Below, piece by piece: positions 6,075 to 13,930 of a DNA stretch of 21,522 nt. Source of the stretch: an uncultured Mollicutes bacterium (GTDB lineage: Bacteria > Bacillota_I > Bacilli_A > RFN20 > CAG-826). Below the pieces are notes generated by a model, which searched no databases, was not told where the DNA came from, and saw only the letters and a program-made list of their open reading frames with translations. The position numbers were made by a program, and so were the translations under genes. The DNA lies in NCBI GenBank assembly GCA_900542595.1, contig UQOB01000017.1:1-21522 (forward strand). Reading direction: 5' to 3'. Positions within the stretch are counted from its first letter, which is position 1, and each line of letters starts with the position of its first letter.

Positions 6075-6520
6075 GTTTATCGATCCGTAAAGCTCAGAAA
6101 ACGGATGCGGAACAGATTGAAGTTTTAGAGCAGGAAGCCTTCCCTACTTCTTACTGGCCCCTAAAACAAATTGAATATGAATTAACGGCTAATCCGGTAG
6201 CAATCCTGCTAGTCGTTCTTGATGAAGATAAAGTAGTAGGGTATTTGGATTTCGATATTACATTTGACAGCGCCACAATATGTCGGATTGCAGTTAGGAA
6301 AGATTATCGAAAGAAAGGTATCGCCTCGTCCTTGCTTCTCGCGATGGAGAATATCTTAGGGAAACAACCGGATAAAGTCTCCTTCATCACCTTAGAGGTG
6401 AGAGTGAGTAACGTTGAAGCGAGAAAACTCTACCAAAAGATGAAATACGAAGAAGTGACCATCAAAAAGAAATATTACGATGATGGGGAAGATGCGGTTT
6501 ATATGGTGAGGTACTTATAA
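6071..6520 (+). CDS. rimI: GNAT N-acetyltransferase, RimI-like
   Basis: Predicted to acetylate a protein N-terminus or amine from acetyl-CoA; the classical RimI substrate is ribosomal protein S18. 149 aa, a single GNAT domain. The acetyl-CoA pyrophosphate loop RKKGIA is at 80-85, followed by LEVRVSNVEARKLYQKMKY (108-126), the signature strand-helix of RimI. A C-terminal KYYDDGEDAVYM matches the usual YYxxxGEDAxxM. It sits between tsaB and tsaD, the usual Bacilli arrangement, overlapping them by 4 nt and 1 nt. The family and position support RimI; the substrate is inferred. Confidence 0.88.
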   Translation: MSLSIRKAQKTDAEQIEVLEQEAFPTSYWPLKQIEYELTANPVAILLVVLDEDKVVGYLDFDITFDSATICRIAVRKDYRKKGIASSLLLAMENILGKQPDKVSFITLEVRVSNVEARKLYQKMKYEEVTIKKKYYDDGEDAVYMVRYL

Positions 6521-7536
6521 TGGTAAAAATCTTAGGAATTGAATCGAGCTGTGATGAGACAGCGGTCGCGATAACTGATGGCGATAAGCTTTTAGCTAAT
6601 GTCATCAGTAGCCAAGTTGATGTCCACCGGAAATACGGCGGCGTCATGCCGGAAATTGCCTCGCGTCTTCATACGGAAAATATCGCAGTTTGCTTAAAAG
6701 AAGCTTTAGCCCAAAGTGGGCTCAAGTTTGAAGATATCGATGCTTTTGCGGTTACCCGGGGCCCCGGTTTAATCGGGTGTTTACATGTCGGGTTACAAGC
6801 CGCGAAAACTTTAGCGATGCTTTATAAGAAACCATTAATTCCTGTTCACCACTTAGCGGGACATGTGTACGCTAATGAGTATGTGAAGCCGTTTACTTTC
6901 CCACTTCTTGCGGTCATCGTCAGCGGTGGTAACACCGAACTCGTCTTAATGAAGAAAGACATGGATTTCACCATCATCGGGGAAACCAAGGACGATGCGG
7001 TTGGGGAATGCTATGACAAAGTCGCGAGAGTTTTAGGCTTACCTTATCCTGGTGGTCTACCGATTGACCAAAACGCGAAACTGGGGAAGCCGGTTTATCA
7101 CTTACCGAAGCCTTTAGCCCACGATGATAGTTATGACTTCTCTTATAGCGGTCTTAAGACCAGCGTCATCAATTTAGTGAACACTCTTAAAATGAAGGGC
7201 GAAGAAATCAATGTGCCGGATATTGCGTGTTCCTTCCAAGTTACCGCAATTGGGATGATCACCAGCAAAGTAGAAAAAGCTTTAGAGAATTTCGACGTTA
7301 AACAAGTTATCGTCGGTGGCGGTGTGAGCGCTAATAGCTATTTGCGGGAAGAGATGAAGAAACTCTGCGAAAAGCATCATGTCGATTTAATCATCCCGCC
7401 CCTTTGGTGCACGACGGATAATGCGGCGATGATCTGTAAGGTCGCTGGTAAACTCTATGAAGAAAAAATCTTCGCGGACCTCTCGCTCGGGGTTGATCCC
7501 AACTGGCGAATTTCTGATTTTAGAAATTTTAAATAG
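6520..7536 (+). CDS. tsaD: tRNA N6-adenosine threonylcarbamoyltransferase TsaD
   Basis: Catalytic subunit that transfers the threonylcarbamoyl group from TC-AMP to A37 of tRNA. 338 aa, full length. The N-terminal ILGIESSCDETAVAI (4-18) is followed by GPGLIG (81-86) and the metal-binding HHLAGH (110-115; His111 and His115). Further on are the nucleotide-binding VSGGNTELVLM (134-144), VGGGVSANSYLRE, and TDNAAMI near residue 305 with the third metal ligand Asp. The ATG shares its A with the rimI stop (TAATG). TsaC/TsaC2, which makes the TC-AMP substrate, is not in this window. It is the last gene of the t6A unit; no clear GC-rich terminator follows. Confidence 0.97.
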   Translation: MVKILGIESSCDETAVAITDGDKLLANVISSQVDVHRKYGGVMPEIASRLHTENIAVCLKEALAQSGLKFEDIDAFAVTRGPGLIGCLHVGLQAAKTLAMLYKKPLIPVHHLAGHVYANEYVKPFTFPLLAVIVSGGNTELVLMKKDMDFTIIGETKDDAVGECYDKVARVLGLPYPGGLPIDQNAKLGKPVYHLPKPLAHDDSYDFSYSGLKTSVINLVNTLKMKGEEINVPDIACSFQVTAIGMITSKVEKALENFDVKQVIVGGGVSANSYLREEMKKLCEKHHVDLIIPPLWCTTDNAAMICKVAGKLYEEKIFADLSLGVDPNWRISDFRNFK

Positions 7537-7604
7537 GGTTTTGCAAAGATATCAAAATAATTAAATATTGGTAAATTAAGGAGAAAAACATTAAAAATAT
7601 CGGG

Positions 7605-7627
7605 TTTTAAGTAATAATTACTTAAAA
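7605..7627. repeat. 23-bp perfect palindrome upstream of asnS
   Basis: Arms 7605-7615 and 7617-7627 are exact reverse complements of 11 bp around a single central base (7616); the left arm is TTTTAAGTAAT. It is A/T-rich with no G/C core, so it makes a weak RNA hairpin and looks more like a protein-binding operator. It lies 51 nt before the asnS start, where it could overlap the -35 of a TATGAT (7638-7643) promoter. Confidence 0.6.
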
Positions 7628-7632
7628 AGTTC

Positions 7633-7667
7633 TTGACTATGATTTATGGTCGGGCAAGATTACCCGA
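7633..7667 (+). promoter_or_regulatory. asnS promoter region and 5' leader hairpin
   Basis: TTGACT (7633-7638) is a good -35-like hexamer, but the matching -10 (CAAGAT, 7655-7660) is weak. Alternatively TATGAT (7638-7643) is the -10, placing the mRNA start near 7650. In that case the leader would begin with a hairpin of TCGGG (7650-7654) and CCCGA (7663-7667), directly abutting the SD AGGAGG (7667-7672). There is no T-box sequence. Confidence 0.35.
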
Positions 7668-7678
7668 GGAGGATTATT

Positions 7679-9055
7679 ATGGATAAACAAATACTAGACA
7701 TCAAAGACTTATATGAGGGTTTAAAAAATAATAATCTTCATGAACAAGAAGTCACTGTTAACGGGTGGATTAGAACCAATCGAAACAATGGTCATGTCGG
7801 CTTTATTGAGCTCCATGATGGAACTTGTTTTAAGGGCGTTCAACTCGTCTATAGTGAAGGAAAGGATTTTGAAACTTATAGCCACCTTCATACCGGGGCG
7901 AGCATTGAAGCGACGGGGAAGTTAGTTTTAACGCCCAATATGCCCCAGCCGTTTGAAATACATGTTACGACTATCGCTTTAATTGGGGATTGCCCGGAAG
8001 ATTATCCCCTCCAAAAGAAGAGAGCGTCTTTCGAATTCTTAAGAGATAACGCTCACCTTCGGCCGCGAGCGAACACCTTCCAAGCCGTCTTTAGAGTGAG
8101 AAACGTTTTAGCGATGGCTGTCCATACTTATTTCCAAAGCCACGGCTTTATGTATGTTCATACTCCAGAAATCACCGGTAATGATGCGGAAGGAGCGGGG
8201 CAAGTCTTTAACGTGACCACTGGTCCTAAGAACGATCCCACGGATTTCTTTGGAAAGAAAGCCAGCCTCACCGTTAGCGGGCAACTGCACGTGGAAGCTT
8301 TCATGGAAGCCTTTAAGAAGGTCTATACCTTCGGCCCGACTTTTCGAGCGGAAAAGAGCAACACTCCGCGGCATGCTAGCGAATTCTGGATGATTGAACC
8401 GGAAGTCGCCTTCATCCATTTAAAAGAAGATATGGAACTCATCGAAGACTGCTTAAAGTATTGCATTAAGTATGTCCTTGAACATTGTCCGGATGAGATG
8501 AACTTCTTCGATAAATTCATTCAGCCTGGCCTTAAACAAAAACTCACCGATGTCGTCAATGCTTCCTTTAAAGTTATGAAGTATGAAGAAGCTTTAGGCA
8601 TCTTAAAGAAAGCCTATGAAGGTGGGCATCACTTCGATAACCATGACTTCGTCTGGGGAATGGATTTCCAAAGTGAACATGAGAGATATCTCACGGAAGT
8701 AGTGGTTAATGGACCGATGTTCTTGATCGATTTCCCGAAAGAAATCAAAGCCTTCTACATGAAAGAAAATGAAGACGGGAGAACTGTCGCCGGTTGTGAC
8801 CTCTTAGTCCCTGGGGAAGGCGAAATCGTCGGGGGAAGCGAAAGAGAAGTTCGTTATGACGTCCTTAAAGCCAAGATGGATAAGATTGGGAACACTCAAG
8901 GCCTTGAGTGGTATTTAAACCTTAGGAAATATGGTTCGGTTCCGCATGCCGGTTTCGGTATCGGTTTCGACCGTTTACTCATGTACGTCACCGGTATTCA
9001 AAATATTCGTGACGTTCAACCCTATCCAAGAACTTCTAATCAATTAAAATATTAG
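7679..9055 (+). CDS. asnS: Asparaginyl-tRNA synthetase
   Basis: Class II synthetase that charges tRNA-Asn with asparagine. I start it at ATG 7679, which has AGGAGG 6 nt upstream; an in-frame ATG at 7646 lacks this and would lie in the leader. 458 aa, normal length. An N-terminal OB-fold anticodon-binding domain covers about 22-105 (VTVNGWIRTNRNNG). The class II catalytic domain has motif 2 as FGPTFRAEKSNTPRHASEFW (218-237) and motif 3 as GFGIGFDRLL (425-434). The EPEVAF and NIRDVQPYPRT segments fit AsnRS rather than AspRS. Its presence means the GatCAB encoded downstream is probably needed for tRNA-Gln, not tRNA-Asn. Confidence 0.97.
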   Translation: MDKQILDIKDLYEGLKNNNLHEQEVTVNGWIRTNRNNGHVGFIELHDGTCFKGVQLVYSEGKDFETYSHLHTGASIEATGKLVLTPNMPQPFEIHVTTIALIGDCPEDYPLQKKRASFEFLRDNAHLRPRANTFQAVFRVRNVLAMAVHTYFQSHGFMYVHTPEITGNDAEGAGQVFNVTTGPKNDPTDFFGKKASLTVSGQLHVEAFMEAFKKVYTFGPTFRAEKSNTPRHASEFWMIEPEVAFIHLKEDMELIEDCLKYCIKYVLEHCPDEMNFFDKFIQPGLKQKLTDVVNASFKVMKYEEALGILKKAYEGGHHFDNHDFVWGMDFQSEHERYLTEVVVNGPMFLIDFPKEIKAFYMKENEDGRTVAGCDLLVPGEGEIVGGSEREVRYDVLKAKMDKIGNTQGLEWYLNLRKYGSVPHAGFGIGFDRLLMYVTGIQNIRDVQPYPRTSNQLKY

Positions 9056-9058
9056 TGT

Positions 9059-9214
9059 ATGAATGAAATCGAGACCGCTTTCAAGAAAAGAGAAAACTTG
9101 AAAGAAGAACAAAGAAAAAACATCGCGAGAAAAAGAATCATCTATACCCTAGGATTCGTCATCTTTGCGTTGTGCGCTTTAATTATCGTCTGTTTTATCG
9201 ATATGTTTATTTAG
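9059..9214 (+). CDS. Small single-pass membrane protein, 51 aa
   Basis: An intact 51-codon frame begins 3 nt after the asnS stop. Residues 1-27 are highly charged (Lys/Arg/Glu, MNEIETAFKKRENLKEEQRK); residues about 28-48 form one clear membrane helix, predicted with its basic N-terminus inside. There is no SD, so translation would depend on readthrough or re-initiation of ribosomes leaving asnS. The stop overlaps the convergent gene at 9207 by 8 nt. The charged-then-hydrophobic layout, continuing the neighbours' codon style, makes it a likely real gene. Function unknown. Confidence 0.6.
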   Translation: MNEIETAFKKRENLKEEQRKNIARKRIIYTLGFVIFALCALIIVCFIDMFI

Positions 9215-9899
9215 CCTCGTCCTTTTGAACCTCGGCTTTCAGCTTTTCAGCTTCCACGCTGGAAGGCTTTTTAATATCGTCATAGAAATTAAAGTCATCG
9301 AGATTCTTATCAAATACTGTTCGGCAACGTTTATTGAGTTGAAGGAAGCGAGAAACATAAGCTTGGGAAACAACGATGGTGTAGCAGATAGAAATTAACC
9401 ATAAGGGAACGAGGATATAGCTCGCCCAGTATTCATTGTGCCAGGTTGGGGTATTGCTTAAAGCGGGCCACGAGGAAAGAAGGGTTAAACCGAAGAAATT
9501 GGAATAGTTATCAGGATTCCCAAAGTCCCATTGGAAGAACAAAGTTCCAAAGTGCCCGAAATAATCTTCATTCCAGTTATTGGTTAAACCCGCATAAATG
9601 AAATAGATGATGAGCGACACTAATAAAATGAGGAAGGGGATTGATATCTGTTTCATGAACAAATAGTTGTTCTTTTTAAGGCCGTACTTCTTAAGTTCTC
9701 CGGCGTTTTGGACGACCCGGTAAACACAGACGTCATGGATTTCATTATCCATCCGTTTTTGAAAGAGTTTATTTACTTTTCTGATTGCCATCCCGATCAA
9801 GGCTAAAAGGATAAAAGCAATAATCAAAACAAAGATAAGGATAATTAAAAGCTTAGTATCAGTGTCATTATTAAAGAATCCCGCGAGGTTAATGTTCAT
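9207..9899 (-). CDS. Uncharacterised membrane protein, 230 aa, three membrane segments
   Basis: I start it at ATG 9899 because AAGGAGG lies 9 nt upstream; the frame is open to 9941 but that start has no ribosome site. Membrane helices lie at about 16-37, 84-104 and 161-182. Between helices 2 and 3 is a Trp/Phe/Asn-rich loop of about 55 residues (NNWNEDYFGHFG, FFQWDFGNPDNYSN) likely to face outward. The C-terminal 45 residues are charged and cytoplasmic. It overlaps the end of the upstream gene by 11 nt, so the two are coupled. I do not recognise a family and no enzymatic motif is visible. Confidence 0.75.
   Translation of the reverse strand: MNINLAGFFNNDTDTKLLIILIFVLIIAFILLALIGMAIRKVNKLFQKRMDNEIHDVCVYRVVQNAGELKKYGLKKNNYLFMKQISIPFLILLVSLIIYFIYAGLTNNWNEDYFGHFGTLFFQWDFGNPDNYSNFFGLTLLSSWPALSNTPTWHNEYWASYILVPLWLISICYTIVVSQAYVSRFLQLNKRCRTVFDKNLDDFNFYDDIKKPSSVEAEKLKAEVQKDEAK
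9249..9272 (+). terminator. Possible terminator of asnS transcription, inside the convergent gene
   Basis: CTTCCA (9251-9256) pairs with TGGAAG (9260-9265) around CGC, extended by AG/CT with one bulged G, and followed by TTTT. It begins 34 nt after the small-ORF stop and lies within the 3' coding part of the minus-strand gene. The stem is modest. Confidence 0.35.
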
Positions 9900-10485
9900 C
9901 GTCACTATCCTCCTTATCTTCGGTATCATGCATCGTTTCAATCTTTAAAGGTTCCGCGTCAATTACCTTAATATCGTTAGGAAGAGGGGGGTTTTGCAGG
10001 TTATTTGGGATTTTTCCTTCCATGATTAACTTCTGCCGATACGCTTCCGCGTCCATCAGAGGCGGATTAACGTTCTGTTGATTTGGTAAGGCTTGATTGA
10101 TATTAGGAATCCCAATCTGCGGATTAGGAAAGGGAGGAACATTATTATTCGGCAACGCTTGATTAGCGTTTTCCGGGTGCTGATAAAAGTTCTGTTGAAT
10201 ATAAACATTTTGAACCGGGGGAGTGGCTGGTTTTTCTTCCTCCTTTTCTTCACTTTCCCCTAAAGCTTCTTCCATTTGTTTTTTCTTAATCTTTTCGACT
10301 AACTCATCTTCCGGAAGTGGGGGTAAAGGTTTTTCCCCACGGAAGAACCGATAGATGACGAACGGAATCTCTTTAAACATAAAGAAAAGACCGACAAAAA
10401 AGCTCGCGACTAAGATAGCGACTAAGAGAGGTAAAAGTAAGACGTAGACGAGGCCGAACCCCAGATTTTTCAAGGCTTTTCCCAT
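9889..10485 (-). CDS. Uncharacterised membrane-anchored protein with a Pro/Asn-rich tail, 198 aa
   Basis: One long N-terminal hydrophobic stretch (about 9-44), either a single long helix or a hairpin. A charged linker follows, with PLPPLPEDE and a Glu/Lys-rich stretch at about 62-84. Residues 85-150 are rich in Pro, Asn and Gln and contain the hexamer NQALPN twice. The tail ends acidic (EDKEDSDDEH). The tail looks disordered and could serve in protein-protein contact. The first ATG is used: a TAAAAT lies 6 nt upstream and no SD is present. It is the middle gene of a three-gene minus-strand unit, 24 nt after the upstream gene and overlapping the next by 11 nt. Function unknown. Confidence 0.75.
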   Translation of the reverse strand: MGKALKNLGFGLVYVLLLPLLVAILVASFFVGLFFMFKEIPFVIYRFFRGEKPLPPLPEDELVEKIKKKQMEEALGESEEKEEEKPATPPVQNVYIQQNFYQHPENANQALPNNNVPPFPNPQIGIPNINQALPNQQNVNPPLMDAEAYRQKLIMEGKIPNNLQNPPLPNDIKVIDAEPLKIETMHDTEDKEDSDDEH

Positions 10486-10491
10486 GACGAT

Positions 10492-10521
10492 ATTTTACTA
10501 ATGTTTTTTCTATTTACCAAA
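10492..10521 (-). promoter_or_regulatory. Candidate leaderless promoter for the 10485 gene
   Basis: On the minus strand TTGGTA is followed after 17 nt by TAAAAT (10497-10492), which ends 6 nt before the ATG. The -35 overlaps the last codons of the upstream gene. No SD precedes the ATG. This suggests the gene can be transcribed separately from the 11421 gene. Confidence 0.5.
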
Positions 10522-11421
10522 CTTTCCCTTGGCTTTCTTTTTAATTAGATTGATCAAAGAAAATAAGAGTTGCGTTATCGGTATAGCAAAGAAGATCATC
10601 GAGCAACTTAAAAGTTGATAAGGTTCAGGGATTAATGGATAGATGACCGCTGTTAAATAGAGCATCCCAAAGAACATAATCACAACAACGATGTAATAGG
10701 GAACAGTTCTTTTCCTTAGTAGGTCAGGACAAGTTAACAATGAGAAATACAAAGTGAAAGCTAAAAAGAGATATGAAGCGGTGACATTAACGTTAATTAA
10801 AGCAAAACTGATTCCTCCCAACACAATCGTGGATATCTCATTAACTAAAGGAAGTTCCTTCACTGATTCATCATGTAATCTCTTCTTAAGTTCCAAGATT
10901 AGGAAGGAAGAAGCCGTTATCGAAAGAAGCGAATAACCATAAAGGAAAATCGGAACAATATCTCTTGCATATTCTTTATTTCCTAAGCCTATCAAAGTTA
11001 AAGTTCTTCCGATGATATCGAAAGAAAAGACTAAGTTAACAATAATTAAAGCTAGATAGGTGAATAAGAGAAAGAAGAGAGAAGATATAAAGATGACCAA
11101 GGATAACGGTAACTTCTTTTTACTTAAGTAACCAAAAATCACCCCGCTGGTGAGGCTCGGTACCGCGTAAAATAAAGTATCAGATAAATTGAAGAAGCCA
11201 AAACCAATCATCAAGGCTAAAGAGCCAAAGAACAACAGAGCGATATAGCTATCTTTAATTAAACGGGTCGCTACCGCGTTCACCGCGGTAATCACTAAAG
11301 CAGTGACGATGAAGGATAAGGGGAAGAACGCTCCTACGAGAGTTAACACCGCGTTTATCCCTGAAAGCAAGGCCACAAAAGCAATATTCTGAGTAGGGGT
11401 TTTCCGTTCTTCAAAAATCAT
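10510..11421 (-). CDS. Polytopic membrane protein, 303 aa, possibly DUF2232/YybS-like
   Basis: Nearly all hydrophobic, with about eight predicted membrane segments over residues 12-290 and a basic C-terminus (KKKAKGKFGK). An Arg-Lys-rich N-terminus precedes the first helix (TPTQNIAFVALLSGINAVL). The layout and the early ALLSGINAVLTLVGAFFPL region recall DUF2232/YybS-type proteins of Firmicutes, but the match is weak and by impression only. First gene of a three-gene minus-strand unit; a TAGAAT lies 6 nt before the ATG and there is no good SD. No transport or catalytic motif is recognised. Confidence 0.7.
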   Translation of the reverse strand: MIFEERKTPTQNIAFVALLSGINAVLTLVGAFFPLSFIVTALVITAVNAVATRLIKDSYIALLFFGSLALMIGFGFFNLSDTLFYAVPSLTSGVIFGYLSKKKLPLSLVIFISSLFFLLFTYLALIIVNLVFSFDIIGRTLTLIGLGNKEYARDIVPIFLYGYSLLSITASSFLILELKKRLHDESVKELPLVNEISTIVLGGISFALINVNVTASYLFLAFTLYFSLLTCPDLLRKRTVPYYIVVVIMFFGMLYLTAVIYPLIPEPYQLLSCSMIFFAIPITQLLFSLINLIKKKAKGKFGK

Positions 11422-11427
11422 TCTTTA

Positions 11428-11433
11428 ATTCTA
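11428..11433 (-). promoter_or_regulatory. Candidate -10 of the leaderless 11421 promoter
   Basis: Minus-strand TAGAAT is followed by TAAAGA and then the ATG, giving exact 6-nt spacing. The -35 is poor. Part of the window-wide pattern of TANAAT placed 6-7 nt before a start. Confidence 0.45.
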
Positions 11434-11487
11434 ATCGATAAGCGATAAATGACGAAAGAAATCAAAGAATTTCTATCGGAATGAAAA

Positions 11488-11522
11488 GTTATACTCAAAA
11501 GTATAATAATTCTAAGTATAAC
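11488..11522. repeat. Three copies of AGTATAA in the 11421/pcrA intergenic region
   Basis: AGTATAA occurs at 11500-11506 and 11515-11521, 15 nt apart, and inverted at 11489-11495. The first pair forms a 7-bp hairpin with a CAAA loop; the outer pair gives an 8-bp inverted repeat (GTTATACT at 11488-11495, AGTATAAC at 11515-11522). It also contains a plus-strand TATAAT (11502-11507). A regulator site for one of the divergent units is possible. The rest of this 241-nt gap holds only the palindrome at 11619 and a doubtful short minus-strand frame. Confidence 0.5.
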
Positions 11523-11618
11523 TATTTGCTCTTGTAGAAGACGTCGATGTTTAATGCTAATTCATGCTTAGAATTTTCTTGTCCGTTGTCTAAAAGAAAG
11601 CCAAAAATTGTTAAGGCC

Positions 11619-11639
11619 TTCCCTTTTAATAAAAGGGAA
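11619..11639. repeat. 21-bp palindrome just upstream of pcrA
   Basis: TTCCCTTTTA (11619-11628) and TAAAAGGGAA (11630-11639) are exact reverse complements around one base. The centre is 34 nt before the pcrA ATG, in the promoter zone. Its lack of a real loop favours an operator over an RNA hairpin. Confidence 0.55.
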
Positions 11640-11662
11640 ATAAGGGTATTCTTAATAAGCAC

Positions 11663-13930
11663 ATGGACTTCTCACATCTTTTAAATAACAAACAATTAGA
11701 AGCGGTGGAAACGACGAGCAAAAACGTTCGGGTCATCGCTGGAGCGGGTTCAGGTAAGACCCGGGTTTTAACTTACCGTATCGCCTATCTCATCAGTGAA
11801 CAACACGTATCACCGAGCAACATCTTAGCGATTACTTTCACCAATAAAGTCGCTAACGAGATGAAGGAAAGAGCCCTCAATCTCATCGAAGAGAATTATG
11901 GTTATCGTCCCTTCCTTAGAATCAGCACTTTCCACTCTTTCTGCGCGTTCTTCCTGCGTCAAGAAGCGAAGCTCATCGGCTTCCCTTCTTCTTTCACCAT
12001 TTATGATGAGGATGACACCAAGAAACTGATTAAGAATATCGGGGAAGAACTCGGTTACAGTAAGGGAAGCGACGAAGTTAAAGCGGCTTTAAAATTCATC
12101 TCTTACCAAAAGGAAAGAGGTTTATATCCCAGCGATATTAACCCTAAAAACTTAAGAACCGAACAAGATAAGATTTCTTTAAAGTTCTTTACGCGTTACG
12201 AAGAAGAAAAAGATAAGAGCTTTGCCTTAGATTTCGATGATTTACTCTTAAAGACTAACCAAATCCTCGATAACTATCCGGATGTGCAAGAAAGGTGGTC
12301 GCACAAGTACACTCATGTTTTGATTGATGAATTCCAGGATACCAATGACGTCCAATATAAGCTTTTAAAGTTACTAGTTAATCCAGAAGCTAGTCTTTAT
12401 GTCGTCGGTGATCCCGACCAAACGATTTATACGTGGAGAGGGGCTAACCAAAAGATCATCTTAGATTTTGACCGGAATTATAAAGATACCGAAACGATTA
12501 TCCTCAATGAAAACTATCGGTCGACGAAGACGATACTCGATGCCGCTAATAAGTTGATTGAGCACAATAAAGAACGGGTGAAGAAAGACCTTTTTACCAA
12601 TGGTGAACAAGGAGCCGCTATCGAAACAATCCAAGAAAGCACCGATGATAAAGAAGCCAGATGGGTCGTTAAAAAGATTAAAGAAATTGGGATAAACCAA
12701 AAGGATAAAGAAGGAAAACCCCAATATAACAACATCGCGATTCTCTATCGAAGTAGCTACTTAACCAGGCCTTTTGAACAAGCCTTAAAAGATTACGGCA
12801 TTAATTACCGAATCTTCGGCGGTTTACGTTTCTATGAACGGATGGAAGTTAAGGATTTAATTTCTTATTGTTATTTGATGGTTAACCCGAAAGATAACAT
12901 CTCTTTTGAAAGAATCGTCAACGTTCCGAGGAGGGGCATTGGGGATACTTCTTTAATCACCCTTAAAAAAGAAGCGGACGCTCAAAATGTATCGGAGCTT
13001 GAATACGCCTTAGATATTGAAAAATATAAGGATACGACTGACTTAGCTCCCAGAGTGGTCCGAGCGTTAGCCGTCTTCAGTAAAAATTTCATAGATACCA
13101 GAAAAGAACTCCAAGATGGGGATGAAGCGTACTCCGCAATTCTGAGAAGGTTTGTCACGAAGATTGGTTACTTTGATTACTTAAAAGATATGGAAGACGT
13201 TGAAGAAGATAGAATCGGAAACGTTGAAGCTTTGTTTAATGATATTGACCATTACTTTAAAGATAATCCAGGGGATAAGTTTGAAAATTACCTTCAGAAC
13301 GTTACCTTATTGACGAGTCAAGATGATTTAGAAGACGGGAACTATGTTTCTTTAATGACGGTCCACGTCGCCAAAGGCTTGGAATTTGATTATGTCTTTG
13401 TCATCGGGCTAGAAGATGGGGTTTTCCCATCCGATCGAACCATTGAAGAAAGTGATAAAGGGATGGAAGAAGAAAGACGCTTAGCCTACGTCAGTTTCAC
13501 GAGAGCCAAAAAGAAACTCTTCCTTTCTTGTAACTCTTCTTATTCCTTTAAGCGAGATACGAACTTAAGTCCTTCCCCCTTCTTTAAAGAAGCGGGCTTA
13601 AAAGTAACTAAGCCCTACGGCTTTAAGACCGATGCTTATCAATTTAAGGGGTGGTCGGACCGCGATATGGGGTATGAACGGCAAGACGTCAATACTTTCG
13701 ATACTTACCGGAAGAATGTTAACGTTGTTTCACCCAAGAAACAGACCAACGGAGTGACCGATTGGAAAGTCGGGGACCACGCTTCTCACATTAAATTCGG
13801 GGAAGGAGTGGTGATTAAACTTCAAGGCAATGACATCATTCTCATTGACTTTAAAGAGCATGGGATTAAGACCTTATTAGGGACTCATCCTTCGCTCACC
13901 AAGATTTATAGTAAAGGAGGACAAGCATGA
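11663..13930 (+). CDS. pcrA: ATP-dependent 3'-5' DNA helicase PcrA (UvrD/Rep family)
   Basis: Superfamily 1A helicase acting in DNA repair, clearing protein roadblocks and supporting plasmid-type replication. 755 aa, full length. Walker A is GAGSGKT (27-33), motif Ia AITFTNKVANEM, Walker B DEFQDTN (222-228), motif III GDPDQTIYTWRGA (249-261), and motif V near LMTVHVAKGLEFDYVFVIG. Motif VI is EEERRLAYVSFTRAKK. Both arginine fingers and the Q-motif region (NNKQLEAV) are present. The C-terminus keeps the short HASHIKFGEGVV tail typical of PcrA. It overlaps ligA by 4 nt (ATGA), the conserved pcrA-ligA pair of Bacilli. No SD is clear before the ATG; a weak CTTAAT lies 6 nt upstream. Confidence 0.97.
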   Translation: MDFSHLLNNKQLEAVETTSKNVRVIAGAGSGKTRVLTYRIAYLISEQHVSPSNILAITFTNKVANEMKERALNLIEENYGYRPFLRISTFHSFCAFFLRQEAKLIGFPSSFTIYDEDDTKKLIKNIGEELGYSKGSDEVKAALKFISYQKERGLYPSDINPKNLRTEQDKISLKFFTRYEEEKDKSFALDFDDLLLKTNQILDNYPDVQERWSHKYTHVLIDEFQDTNDVQYKLLKLLVNPEASLYVVGDPDQTIYTWRGANQKIILDFDRNYKDTETIILNENYRSTKTILDAANKLIEHNKERVKKDLFTNGEQGAAIETIQESTDDKEARWVVKKIKEIGINQKDKEGKPQYNNIAILYRSSYLTRPFEQALKDYGINYRIFGGLRFYERMEVKDLISYCYLMVNPKDNISFERIVNVPRRGIGDTSLITLKKEADAQNVSELEYALDIEKYKDTTDLAPRVVRALAVFSKNFIDTRKELQDGDEAYSAILRRFVTKIGYFDYLKDMEDVEEDRIGNVEALFNDIDHYFKDNPGDKFENYLQNVTLLTSQDDLEDGNYVSLMTVHVAKGLEFDYVFVIGLEDGVFPSDRTIEESDKGMEEERRLAYVSFTRAKKKLFLSCNSSYSFKRDTNLSPSPFFKEAGLKVTKPYGFKTDAYQFKGWSDRDMGYERQDVNTFDTYRKNVNVVSPKKQTNGVTDWKVGDHASHIKFGEGVVIKLQGNDIILIDFKEHGIKTLLGTHPSLTKIYSKGGQA

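Noticed and set aside
7537..7678. T-box riboswitch upstream of asnS
   Set aside because: No T-box sequence (UGGNACC) or antiterminator is present.
11549..11689. 46-codon plus-strand frame ahead of pcrA, with TAGAAG 6 nt before its ATG
   Set aside because: The -10 lacks the key final T, there is no SD, it overlaps pcrA out of frame and the peptide looks random.
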